This document shows, in pieces, positions 45,879-57,645 of a stretch of 64,000 nucleotides of DNA (within the stretch, counting starts at the first letter, position 1; every line of letters starts with the position of its first letter). Location: NCBI GenBank assembly GCA_963573315.1, contig OY752142.1:806001-870000 (forward strand), in the 5' to 3' direction. The DNA is from Entomortierella parvispora. Its lineage: Eukaryota; Mortierellomycota; Mortierellomycetes; Mortierellales; Mortierellaceae. The position numbers and the translations under genes are program-made. The notes beneath the pieces are model-generated. The model saw only the letters and a list, made by a program, of their open reading frames with translations, was not told the DNA's origin and did no database searches.

Positions 45879-47946
45879 CTAACACACTGTAAAGCGATCG
45901 TATTGTGCTGCACACTTTGACAGCCCAGGTTTCTCAACCACCAACTTTGAAGACTCAAATATGGCTTCGACCAGCCTCTTGTTTTGCTTTTGTTCCTGGC
46001 CCTTGCGTTGCGTGTCAAAGAACTCGAGCACTTCGCTCTCGGCCTTCTTTTCATCCTTGAAGAAATCCAAGAGCGGGTGCAAGGATGAAGGGCTCATATC
46101 ACGAAGATTGAATCGGGCCAACAAACTGTTGTCAGACTCCTCCTCCTCCAACCCCGTCAAAGGTGACGCTTTGTTGCCAGAAGAAGTCAAAGACAAAGGC
46201 TCACTCCAGGCGAGAACTTGGCCCTTTTCAGAAACGGCAATGACCTCTGAGCTACCGCCAGCGATATCCAGAATGCTCACATCCAGTGACCGATGAATTA
46301 ACCGCGCTACATGATCCTCGTGGTCACTGACGCCAATACTACCGTTTTCCATGAGGACAACATCGCATCCTAAGATGAAAAAGAAGAAAAATGTCAATCT
46401 CAATGTCATAGTTGCACTTTGTTTTTGTCATGACTGGAAGCAACATTACCTTTTGACGCGACAATCTTCTTGATCACAAGATCAGTTTTTGAAGATACAG
46501 ACTGAAAGGTCCTCCAGGGCCTGACATCATAGAATTCATCCTCTGGAGGCAGCTCCAGAAACAATGGACTGTATGGCTTCTCCAATGGCAACTTTTCATC
46601 ATACCGCCCAAAAGTTATCAAGAGTGGTTTGTCTGGTGTGGTCTCCCCTAATGATGAATCGACTACTGGTGTGGCGGCGATTGTAAAGTGCCAGGGACTA
46701 CATGCTACATGAGAGATGTTGTATCCAAGCACAGAGGTGACCAAGAGAGGCCTCAAGCTCTTTCTCATCACTGGTACTACGTTGCCATGTTCGTCCTCGT
46801 CTCCCATAGGGAAATATCCCCAGATGTAAAGTTCGTCATCATCCCCGTTCTTTGGTTTGACAAGAGCCATCGAGTAGTTTCTATCATTGCAAAACATGTC
46901 AGTTCTTCTGGGTCCTTGAGAAACTCATCATCTTGCCTGGGACAAATAACATACCCAGATGCAAACACCTGCTTGATGTCACGCTTCAACGAGTGGAAAA
47001 ACTCTACTGGCTGTGGTAAAGAATCGTAAATCTCGTCGCCACGTCCAAGGCATCCCGAACCCCACGACCACAGCTTTCCTGTTTTTGATAGCGCCATGTT
47101 ATGAAAGTTGCCTGTGGAGCAAAAGACAAAGAGAGAGAAAGAGAGAGAAAAGAAAATCGCCAAATTGGGAAAGGATCAGCTTTTCGCGTTGCACCATTAA
47201 TTGTTCAACGCAGATTCAGCGCCAGATATTTTTCCTGTAGAATATACCTGATGCCACCTGTGTGATTTCCTCGTTTGCTAATTGACTGATAAAGTGCACG
47301 TCCGTGATCTCTTCCGAGTCATCGTCGTGAAAGGATTCTGTGGTGAGGCCAACCTATTCAGATCCAGAGACTGCTTAGTGCGCCTGTCGTTGAATACCAG
47401 CGAATCGCTTTGCTAATTCCGGGGCATTCAGTCATACCTGACTATAGTAGTTGGATCCCCAGACATGAATGTTTCCGTCCACGACAGCGCAGCTATGCGC
47501 AATCTAGAAAGGCCAAAGAAGTTGAGATCAGTCGTCAAGAAAATATACAGAAATTCACATCAAATAATAAATGCTTTCCACTTTGACATACTCCTGTGCT
47601 GAGGGACGAAACAGTGCGGTCTACATTTCGAGAGCAAGGGGGGGGGAGTTGTCAGTTGGCTTTCAGAGCAACAGGATACGGTCAGAAAAAAGGAGGGTCG
47701 TTTACCATTGAATTCTGGTTTAAGGTGCGGAGTGGTGTAGGTCGAGTCCCAGAAGAGTAGACGCGATCCAGCATCGTCCATTTTGAGGGGCGTGAGTCTC
47801 TTGGGCAAGACTGGGTCCTCTTTTGGATTCAAGAGCCAATCCATGAAGGGTCTCCGTTGGAAGTACAGGCGGGGTCTGAGCGAGGGTGTGGAGCTGGCCA
47901 GGGCCTGCCTCCGAAGACAGGACCTTGCGGAATGGGCCAGCAGCAT
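45879..47946 (-). CDS. mitochondrial RCC1-repeat protein (RCC1L/Fmp25-like)
   Basis: Exons: 47706-47946, 47592-47620, 47438-47503, 47248-47353, 46955-47111, 46450-46880, 45879-46369 (506 aa). The 29-bp second exon is set by phase and by restoring an RCC1 repeat. The N-terminus (AHSARSCLRRQ then LYFQRRPF; Arg/Ser/Leu, no acids for 35 residues) is a mitochondrial presequence. RCC1 blades are visible as IAHSCAVVDGNIHVWGSN, NFHNMALSKTGKLWSWGSG and NYSMALVKP--ELYIWGYF. Later blades are degenerate and the C-terminal 60 residues are charged and helical. Known mitochondrial RCC1 proteins (human RCC1L, yeast Fmp25) act in ribosome or complex III biogenesis; the role here is inferred. It is divergently paired with AVL9. 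Confidence 0.78.
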
Positions 47947-48318
47947 GGGTAAAAGGGATGATCGAGGCCTTGGAGGGGGATGTAGTGAATGAGAATGAGA
48001 AAGAAGAAGGGGTGGCTGGGGAGGGGAAGAGTGTGAATCAGGAAGAAGAAGATGAGGAAGGATGAATGCAAGTCGCAGACAAGGAAGAACAGTGAGGTGA
48101 TCAGAAAAGAGAGAGAAAAGGACACCTCTTGCACAGGGACAAAGGGCGGGAGAGAGTGGGGGATGTGCAGCAGTCACACATGGGCTCCTTCTTTCTTCTC
48201 TCTTACTCTCTTCTTTCTCTCCCTCGCTCTCCACTCCCTTGCCATCCTTGCCTTGCCCCCACAACCCATACCCCCTGACCCCACATCGCCCACTCCTCAC
48301 TCTTCTCCATTCTCTCTC
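47947..48318. promoter_or_regulatory. shared divergent promoter of RCC1L-like and AVL9 genes
   Basis: Only 372 bp separate the two start codons. The half next to the RCC1L-like gene is purine-rich on the plus strand and the half next to AVL9 is pyrimidine-rich, so both genes have CT-rich leaders. No clear TATA box in either direction. Confidence 0.55.
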
Positions 48319-51300
48319 ATGGGCGTGATTCTCCACATCATTGTCGTGGGCTTGTACGCTTGTCCTGTCCTGCCATGTCTCTTGTAGACACACGCGTGTG
48401 CTGCACACCATACCACCTACTGACTCCCCTTTCTCTTGTCAATGCTGCAGCCACCATGCTCACGGTCCCATAGTCGAATACGCCTTCCCGCCATTCCCCG
48501 GCCAGACTGCCCAGACTCAGCTTAAACGACTGGACGTGCCAGAGGAATGGAGTTTGCTGCCCTTCTTGGCCCTGCCAGGTACAGCGACTGCAAACCCGCT
48601 TGTGGAGACTGGATGCAGGGAAAGCCGCATATCGCGTAGCGTCTAACACAAAACAAACACCCCTCTCTTCTTAACATATACCTGCAGATGGAAGCCACCA
48701 GAGCGACGAGGACTTTACCTACTTTCACCTTCCTCCCGTCAAAAATAGAAAGGACGTCGCAACCACGCTCTTTGGCATCTCTTGCAACCGCCAGATCCTG
48801 ACAAAGGATCTTGTTGTCAAGACAGACGATGTAACGCGAAGCTCTGTCCAAAAGGCTGTTGTGGTCCTGGCTACACAGGCAAGTGCTAGTCATCGGGCCT
48901 CATCTGTGCACTCTTATCCCGTGCCCGCCTGTGCATCATACTCACCCGCCGCACCCTCTGCCATCGACTTTTAGCCCATTTTTGGAATCCTTCGACAAAG
49001 ACTGGCAGTCGTAACAGCTGCCTGGTTTGGGCAAAAGGACTTTACTCAGACGGAAATCTTGGCTGTACGTTGGTTGGCATGCTCACTGCGGACAACAAAA
49101 CCGCGGGAACGAGAATCAGTAGAACCTGTAGTACGACTTTTTAGAGATGATCTCACCGTCACCTTCTGCATTACGCCAAAATAGCAATTCTACGACAGCC
49201 TTAATGCGACAGTCTCTGAGAGTATACCCGACTCTGCGTTTCTGATGGGTAATAACAGCATGCATGGAGCCCCCTTGTTCAGAGCCAAGGAAATACTGCA
49301 AAAGACTGACATGCTTGCCCCCTTGCAAAAACAGGCACCTCACTTCGAGAGTTGGTGACAAAGTTCAAGTACAAGGTCCTGGTCCTGCTCAAGCTGCTGC
49401 TTCTGGAAAAAAGGGTAGGAAATTTATCCGATCGTAACTGTTGTCACAGGCACAAAAGCGTCAAGGCTAATAGAGTCGTACGAATAGGTTATTTTCTTTG
49501 GATACCCCGTAGAGACACTCTGCACCTACCAGTACTCTTTAATGTCTCTCGTTCCGGGATTGTTAAAGTCATTACAGGATGCTGGATCTCCATTGTTGGA
49601 TTCTCAGGAAGTCTACATGAGGAGCATGTCAAAAACGCCTGCACACTCGACTGACAAACAAGAGCTGTTCAAGTATCTTGGGCTCCCTTTACATATATTT
49701 GGAGAGGTACGACTTTCACGGAATCAACATGTTGTCGAAGAGTCTCGGTCCTAATTCTCTCATGTCCTTTTTTTCATCAATCTCTTAGGGGTCATTCTTT
49801 CAGCCATATCTACCGCTACAGCAGATCGACATATTGCAAGATCCTCGGACTAGAAGCTACATTATTGGAACGACCAATGCAATTTTCCTCCATAACCGAG
49901 ACTGCGGTGCAGATGTCATCGTGAACGTAAGGATGGATCGCTTTTATGAAGTCAGACTCCTCTGATCTTGTGGACACGTGTTTAACAGATTTGTATCCCC
50001 TTGCCATTACAGACTGAACCTGGGACCATTGATTTTTTGCAGGATTCTCTTTCGAGTGTCCTTAGCTTAACCTCTGCCGACAGACGATGGATGGATGAAA
50101 TTATTGAGGCAGTGAACGACGGTGGCGTCAATGATGGTAGGGACTTTTTTTTTTTTTTTCTGTAGTTGCTATCAAAGATTTTGTTGACAAGGTCCTAATC
50201 TCTATGTACCCTTGCCTTCACAGCCCAAACCGAATACACAGGAAGCGACGACTACCTACGGGCGAAATTTGAGGAATACATTTTGACCCTTTTGTCCAGC
50301 GTAAAGCACTCACAGAACATACAACCGGACGACACTATCGAAGGAGTTGGAAGCTCGGGTGGTAAGAATCATTAGAGGCTCAGCACGAAAAAGCTTTGCT
50401 CATGTGCAACGTTGACATTTTGTTTATTTGCCTTACTCTTCCAGATCGTAATATGACTGCGGACTATGGCACGTACTTTGTAAAGGCTTGGCAACAAACT
50501 CCAAACTATCAGCTCTGGAACGACTTTGTGGATTGGGAACTTTTGAATGAAATTGTCGCCCCCGGCCATCCTTGCCAAGGAAATTTTTCATTGGCGCATG
50601 TGCAAAGGCGCTTGGCAAAGTAAGATGACCATGTCGACGGCTGTGTTGATTTTGTCGGAAACGTCCCAAACTTCGCCCTACAGCTCCCCTAAATCCCGAA
50701 TCTTTTTTTTTTCTACCGTTGTTTAGTCAATTGAAGGACATGAGAATTGACAAGAATCTTGTTCCACTCAAACAATCGTTTTCAAGGGCCATGACAACCA
50801 GTCGGGAGCGACTCTCGAACGTCTTTGATACGGTGTGGCAAGAATTTGAAAAGCTTCAGCCAGAAGAGAGCGACGCAGGTCCAGCCTCTTTTGAACCAGC
50901 CATCTATTCGCCCAGATCAAGAGAACCCTCCGTAGATGGTAAAGGATTGGTCCGGAACACATCAACGAATCCTATCCAACGGCCCACATCGCGCTCAGTA
51001 CCGGATCCAGAAGTCGACCTTTACGAGCAAGACCGGCGCGATGTTGTCATGCCCCCGAGCTCTCATCGATCGTCGCCCAGGATATCAGCCATCCAACAAC
51101 AGCCACAGACACCAGGATCCAGGACAGGATCCACCTCAGGATCACCCGTCTCTTCCACATTGAGCTCCACTCTTGGACCGGCCACGGCTGCCACAGCCGC
51201 GCTAGGACAAAAGGCTGCGGGCATGTTTTCAAACGTGTCAAGTTTTTTCCAGGCAAAAAAGAAGGAACTCATTGATGCTCAACGAGAGGCAGAGGAGCAA

Positions 51301-52014
51301 TATCAACAACGGATTCATCAGCACGAACGGAAAAAGAAGATTATGCAGGAACGTGCCCGGGCGACGGCTTCGACTTTTGCCATCTCCCCCAAGGGGCCTG
51401 GTAGTCGATCATCGACGCCACAGCAAGTGAACACGGATGTGTACGCGTATGTGGCACCCCAATCTCCTATTCGATCTCCAACAGCGACCTCACCGCGCTC
51501 TACAGTCACATCTCCAAAGCCCTTTAGTATGACTGCAAAGGCGGTCAGTGCTGCTGCGTCAGACTCAAAAGACGGAGACGGTGTTGTCAAGATTATTGCG
51601 CCTACGCCTATTGTACCAGCCGTCATTTCGCCTACTTTGACACGTGGTGGAACCAATAACGACGATGGATTGACAGAGTCTAGCAAGGAGTCCTCGTGCT
51701 GGGCAGAAGGTCAACAACAGGCGATCGAGAAGGAATTGCAGGAAGCCTTGGAAACGGAACCAGAGGCGACCTCCTTGCCCTCGTTAAAAGTGAAGGTATC
51801 TGACCCATCTGCTCTTGTTACTCCAACAAGGAGCTTGACGCCGACCAATGAGGCCTATTCCCCCTTTTCAGAGATTTCCGGCCCTCCTTCGCCTGTAACA
51901 GCTGCATCGGCCACAGAGGACAACACGATACCAGCTGCTGCTTTGCCGTCGGTCACAAAAGACTCGATCTCCTCTGACAAGACTCCTTTGGGCGATGCCT
52001 TGCCTATCCCATGA
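48319..52014 (+). CDS. AVL9: AVL9-family DENN protein
   Basis: Late secretory pathway protein with a DENN-type fold; yeast Avl9 acts in exocytic traffic from the Golgi. Exons: 48319-48353, 48451-48578, 48688-48878, 48975-49064, 49185-49248, 49335-49414, 49488-49706, 49789-49926, 50013-50136, 50224-50361, 50445-50619, 50727-52014 (889 aa). Intron 3 has a GC donor. Start GVILHIIVVGFHHAHGPIVE, then LPEEWSLLPFLALPDG-like, LFGISCNRQI, TRSSVQKAVVVL, GTSLRELVTKFKYKVLVLLK, FFGYPVETLCTYQYSLMSLV and FFQPYLPLQQIDIL follow the AVL9 order. The last 350 residues are Ser/Pro/Thr-rich, with one helical KKKELIDAQREAEEQYQQR segment. The start is supported by the family's conserved N-terminus. Confidence 0.85.
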
Positions 52015-52044
52015 TTTGCTTCATCATCTATACTATACACCTAG

Positions 52045-52050
52045 AATAAA
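52045..52050 (+). terminator. poly(A) signal of AVL9
   Basis: AATAAA 30 bp after the AVL9 stop codon. The CSL gene converges from the other side (stop at 52254). Confidence 0.5.
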
Positions 52051-52253
52051 GAAAATGAAGTAGACGATCCTGCTAATTGATGAAGAGACATTTCGAGGTT
52101 TGTAGTTGTGTTGGGGGGGAATAAAAGACAGTATTTTTATGTATTTGGTTTTGTTGGTACAAGTTTGCTACATACAAGTTTGAGAGTAGAGAGAAGTACT
52201 GCACTGATTACGAAAAAACAAAAGAGAGAGAGAGAGAGAAGAGAGAATTAAAT

Positions 52254-55200
52254 TCATCCGACGACTTCTACGACCCATTCGGAACGTTCCCGTTCGCGCG
52301 AGTAAACGACCTTGTATCCGGTCCTGTAAGCGATACCGCTGGCCCGTTCGACCATCAAGATATCCAACTCGGCCTTTGCATTGCCCTGACCATCATGGGA
52401 GGCGCGGACCTCGCATCCATAAGGCAGTTCGGCCTCGAGACCCATGGGGCGGGACAGCATCTTGCGTCGCTTTTGGTTCTTGAGCAACAGTGGGTTCATG
52501 GACGCGGGCAAGTGGCTACCTCCGTAATGGCGAGTGTTGTTGTTTTGAGAGTGTTTGAGCAACGCGTTGGCTTTAGTGGCAATCTTGGGCAACTGATCCT
52601 CGGCTGCCTTTCGGGCGGCCGCTGCTGCAGCCGCGGCGGCAGCGGCCTCCTTTTGTTGCTGCTGCTCCTGTTCCTCGGCATCCTCCGACTCTGACTCGCT
52701 CTCGGAGGCCTCCTCCTCTTGATGCTGCTGCTGCTTGTTGTGCAGAGCCAATTCCTCGTCCGACATGACGTCCTCCAAGGGACGACGACGCATGCGGATG
52801 GGACCATGTTGGGCCAACCAGAGCTGAACGGGACCCTCTTCATCCCTCATGGGCTGACGGATATCTTCACAACGCTTGTAGACAAACTCGGAGAGGGTCA
52901 ACTTGCGTTGATAAGGATCCTCCTGACGCTTGTTGAGACTCTCCTCTTCTTGGGGCGAGAGCTTCTCGAAAACGTTCTTGACCTGCATCGTCACCGTGTT
53001 GGATGAAGGGTTGTAATGAGGGCAGGTGAGGACTGTGGGCACCTTGGAAGGATCCACATCAGTATCGACCGAGGAAGGGATAGGTCCAAAGTAGGTGTAA
53101 TCGAATTTAGCTATTGAAGTCGAAGTGAATGAAAAAAACGTTAGCAACCATACAAAAAAAAGAGAGAGAGGAAACTTCACAAAAGTCAAAAATGAGATCA
53201 AATACATACCAATGCCAGCAATAGTCCAGCAGACAAAGTCATCGACCGCAATGCTGTCCTGCTTGTTGGATCGTCTCTGCGACATGCCCTGGTTCTGACC
53301 ATTGGCATACTCGCCACCTTCTTCCTCATCCTCCTCGTCGTCATCCTGATGGTCCGTCATATCCATGATCGACGCCTTCTTGGACGATGTCCTGTACTCC
53401 AACAAGGGACTGCGGTCCATGGCAGCCTGGAGAGGGATCTTGCCCTCAATCTTGGGCGAGCCAATCGAGGAAGCGCTCAAGTAATAAGGACGACCATCCT
53501 CAGGGTGCACTCTGTCCGGATGTTCCAGGACAATCTTTTGCATCTGACTGACAGGTCCGGTACCGGAACGCGACACCTTTCCATTCTCAACCTTGCGGAT
53601 GATCAGACGATCCGTCATAATGCCCGTCAAGTCGTTGATCAACACAATCTCGGCACCATACAGCACAGGCTCCGAGTTTGAAAAGCTATAAGTGGTTTCC
53701 AGAGGCTGAGGCTGGGTCTGGGGCTGAGACTGCTGCTGCTGAGTCGAATGCTGCTGTTGCTGTGGCTGGGCCTGCTGCTGACGGTAGTAAGACGACTGAG
53801 GGGTCGAAGAACCGGACTGAGAATGAGAACGCGCCATGGGGGTCGACGCCTGGCCAGGTCCAGAAGAGGGACCAGGGCCTGGGGCGATGGTATCTCCCTT
53901 CATGCGAATAGGCACAAACTTTGTCGAGTGGGTGGGGGCCTTAAAAATGCCCATGTTGGCGGGCACGACCTTGACAGGGGGTGAGGGAGGGGGCTTCACC
54001 ATCTTGATGGTGAACGAAGACCAGGATCCAATCTTTGCACACACGGCATTATTATCGACCGCCATATATTTGGTCCGCACCGTCTGTGCATTGATCCGGT
54101 TCAACAACGAGACACTCATGCCGTTCAAAATAAAGCAAGACGCGTTTCCAGCCTTGGCCGTCTTCTTGGAAGGCTTGGAGATGATGGGGATCGGGTTCGA
54201 GTCCATAATCGCTGTGGGCATGGCTGCTCCTGTCGTTCCTGATCCTGTCGCACCAATGGCCTTGTTGTTGTTCAAGTACACCTGAAGACCCAACTTGAAT
54301 CGCTTGGAGCTATCCGAACCCGTACCCGTGACGTGCAAGTTCCTGAACGAACAACGCAAATTGTCGTCCAAGGTACAATCCTGCTCCATCAAATTCTCGG
54401 CATGATGAGGACCATTGACCTTCTCATGGATCACAGACATGGTCACATGGGGTTGCTCGGCCCGGATCTGCTTTGCGTTCACACCGGCCGAGACCTGGAC
54501 CATGGGTGGTGGGCACAGGTAACGCTTCTCGATACCATACGACTTTTGAGCAATGGCTCCATGCCAGCATCGAATCGTCGTCATCTGATAACGTTGCATC
54601 CTCATCTTTGGGTTGGCCACATGGCTCTTTCTGCCCTCGCTCGTCTTGACCTTGGTCGACACGACCGAGATTGAAGGGTTGCGGCGGGACAAGAGATGAA
54701 GCTCTTGCGACGACTCGTCAGCCAGGTCCGACACCACGATAGCAGAATCGGCATTGGAAGCCGATGCGGCGCTGATCGAAGACCGGGGACCGCCGTTATT
54801 GTTGACGCTCACGCGAACAGGCGTATGTTCCCGGCTCCATTTGCGCTTCACGGGAGGTGAAGTAGGCGAGGGACGATGGGAAGACGAAGGATAGGCTTGA
54901 AGCTGATGGTCCTTAGGCTCAATCTTGACATACATGGAAGAACGATCATTCTTCTTGGACGAACCATCGTGAGGCGAGACCGACATGGATGATGACTGAG
55001 CATCGGGCGAGACCGGGCTCGAGGGGGCAGGAGCAATGGACCTGGGCTGGATGGGCTTGGGCTTGATGGCTGGGGGGGTCGTTGACTGCTGCGAAGGAGG
55101 GTAAGGAGAAGGAAGGTGGGATCGGTAGCCGACAGGCTTTTGATCCGGAGAAGTGGCCATGATGGGCGAACGCGACGAGGACATCTTGTGTTCCACAGGG

Positions 55201-55926
55201 GGCAACGCCAACGATGCAGGACGCTGATCTGGCAAAGCAGTGTAGAGCGAAGGCAATCGGGGTGCATGCTGCGACTGTTGCTGCTGCTGTTGTTGTTGTT
55301 GTTGTTGTTGCTGTTGTTGCGCCTGGCGTTGCTGCTGCTCTTGCAGATGCCGTTGGTGCTGTTGTGATTGTCTAGCACCAAAGCGATCCAAGGCATCGCC
55401 AAGGGGAGGGCCATGGCCAAAGATACCAGAGGTGTTGCTAGGCGCGATATGGCGCGCAGATGAATAGTACCCATGGCGGTCCTCACGATCATGGCTCGTC
55501 ACATTACTGAAGTAGCGCATGTGGCGACCGGGAATGTCCTTTCGGTAGAACGGCTCCTCGGGCGCCAAGATCGGGGGCAAATGGAACTTGTTCAGGTCCT
55601 CGGGGTAGGACGACGAGGACGAGGGACGACCTTGCATCGAAGGAGGGTATTGCGCCTGCGCAGACAAGGGACCAAAGGAATAATCGACCCGACGGTATTG
55701 ATCATGGTGTTGTTGTTGGTCTTGGCCATGGCCAGGGTGGTCAGAGGTCAACAAGTGATCATTGTGGTCGCGGTTGGTATTCCGTACACGACCCTCATAC
55801 CCTTCTGTGTGTCGAACACTGTGGGATGGGGTGTAAGAGGAAGGCTGGTAGGAAGGGTGAGGGGTACGGTCGGCAGTGCGACCATAACTGGGGTGAGAGT
55901 CGTGTGATGGAGGGTAAGCGCCGCGC

Positions 55927-55960
<34 letters not shown>

Positions 55961-56345
55961 GCGACTGCGGCTGTGAGTGGTAAGGCGGCTGCTGATGCTG
56001 CTGCGACGAACGACGATGTTCCTCAGGTGCGTGCTGCGAGGGATAACCGCGATGCTCCATTGGATATGCGGGCGAAGGGGAATAGTGGTGGTGCAACCGT
56101 GGCGAAGTCTCGCGAGGTTGTTGTTGTTGTTGTTGTTGTTGTTGTGAAGAGGAAGAATAATAATGGGCTGGTGGATGCTGGCTATGATGGGTATGCTGGT
56201 GGGGTGGAGAGGAAGCAGCTGCAGAGGATGAAGAGTGACGATGATGATGACTATGCTGTTGTTGTTGTTGATGTTGATAATAAGGGTCGAACTGACCAGG
56301 GGTCGAGTCGACAGAGGTCGATGACTGAGCAAACATGGCCTTCAT
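52254..56345 (-). CDS. CSL (CBF1/Su(H)/Lag-1) family transcription factor
   Basis: DNA-binding factor of the CSL family (S. pombe Cbf11/Cbf12 are fungal relatives) that binds GTG(G/A)GAA-type sites. Exons 53210-56345 and 52254-53110; 1,330 aa. A long N-terminal low-complexity region of Gln, His, Ser and Pro reaches about residue 570. The RHR-N/LAG1 domain has CWHGAIAQKSYGIEKRYLCP followed by PPPMVQV. The beta-trefoil has IISKPSKKTAKAGNASCFIL and LLNRINAQTVRTKYM. The C-terminal TIG-like part follows the intron (TYFGPIP, then PTVLTCPHYNPSS). An acidic Gln/Glu/Ala segment precedes a conserved-looking C-terminus. The 99-bp intron (53111-53209) keeps the frame if retained. A 700-bp 5'UTR intron lies upstream. 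No Notch pathway exists in fungi; adhesion or cell-cycle roles are known in yeast. Confidence 0.85.
53111..53209 (-). other. frame-preserving intron in the CSL gene
   Basis: Donor GTATGT and acceptor TTCAATAG, 99 bp. Its reading frame is open through 33 codons of mostly Leu, Phe, Ser and Thr, so retention would insert a hydrophobic segment at about residue 1045. Removal restores the CSL domain (AGIAKFDYTYFGP). Confidence 0.75.
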
Positions 56346-56378
56346 TAGATTGGAACGTGTAGCCGCTGCTGCGAGTAT

Positions 56379-57078
56379 CTGGAGAGAAGAGGAAGAGGGA
56401 AGAGGACAGCGAGAGAGAGAGAGAAAGAGAAGGCGAAGCGCGTTAGTACTGGAGAGGAGAGATCAATTGGATTGAACGGAACGTGCCTGGCCGTGGGTCA
56501 GGCAGACAAGTCAAGTCAGTTGTGCTTTTCTATCTCGTCTCGGGACCATCCCGAGGACAGAAAGACGAAAAGACATATATTTTGAAGGGTCGATCGGAAA
56601 GATGTGGAAAGGGCACAAGACAGAGAGAAAGAGAAAAAGACCAATTGACAGACAGCAAGCAACGCCAGGACCAGGACCAGGCCAGACTGCGACGTGAAGG
56701 GAAAAAGACAGTAAGGCAAAGGCAGGCAGGCAGGGCAGGCAAAAGAAAAGAGAGGGCAGAATAAAAAGGGGGGGTGGTGGTGGGGGGGGATGCACATTCA
56801 GACAGCAGATAGAGACAGACAGACAGGCAGAACAGACAGGGGCAGAAGGAGGGTGATGGGATAATAAAAGAGAGAGGGTTGCGCGGCAGGCAGGCACGCG
56901 GCAAGAGCAAGCTTTGATTTGTGGGAAGACAGGAAGAGAAGGGGGGGGACAAAGAAGAGGGTGGACGAACAGAGAGAGAGAGAGCAAGAGAGAGAGCAAG
57001 GGGGTTGCGTTGGATGGTGCTGCGTTAGGTTGGTTGTGTGGTCCAGAAGAGGAGGAGGGAGGGGTGGGGCGTACTTAC
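56379..57078 (-). other. 5'UTR intron of the CSL gene
   Basis: Donor GTAAGT (57073-57078) and acceptor CTCTCCAG (56379-56386) bound a 700-bp pyrimidine-rich intron on the minus strand, much longer than other introns here. The frame upstream of the ATG has no other ATG before a stop, so translation starts at 56345. Confidence 0.55.
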
Positions 57079-57645
57079 AGTTGTTGCGGCAGGGAGAGAA
57101 GGAGGTGCAGGGAAGGTGGCCGCGAGAAGGTGCAGTGCAAAGGGCTAGGGACAAGAGGAGAGATTACGGGTTGCGGAAAAGGAACGAGGGTGAAGGATGT
57201 CGACGGTGGGAAATGTGCGTTGGACAAGAAGGGAAGGAGAGTCCTCGGAAAATAAAAAATCAAGGCGGTCGAGGTTGGTGGTGGTGGTGGTGGTGGTGGG
57301 AGAATGAAGGACGACGAAGAGTAGAGAGAGAGAGAGAGAGTGAGATGGATGAGAATGAGAATGAGGATGAGAATGAGGTTGAGGCCGAGGATGAGGATGA
57401 AGGATGAAGGATGAAGAATGGATGAAGAAGAGTGGAGAGAAGAGTCAACGGAGATAAAAAAGAAAAGAGAGAAAAGAGGCCAGGGGTGCAAAGTCGAGAG
57501 AGGAAAGAGAGAGAGAGACAAACAGGGTTGTGCGCGCACAGTCAGTCGGTCGGTCCGTCAATGTCAGTCAGAGAGAGAAGAGAAGAGGATGCGGAGAATA
57601 AGCCGGCGGACAGAATAGAATAGAATACTTTATTATTATACAAGA
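57079..57645 (-). promoter_or_regulatory. leader and promoter of the CSL gene
   Basis: A CT-rich leader on the minus strand with Ser/Leu/Pro readings that are not genes. A possible TATA element (TATAATAATA) reads on the minus strand at about 57630-57642. Confidence 0.35.

Noticed and set aside
53111-53209. Reading the CSL gene as one exon of 1,363 codons with a membrane segment
   Set aside because: The hydrophobic insert is bounded by good donor and acceptor sites, and its removal restores a continuous CSL domain.
56511-57539. Several 90-160 codon frames upstream of the CSL gene
   Set aside because: They overlap in all frames of a GA/CT-rich leader and intron and have no protein-like pattern.
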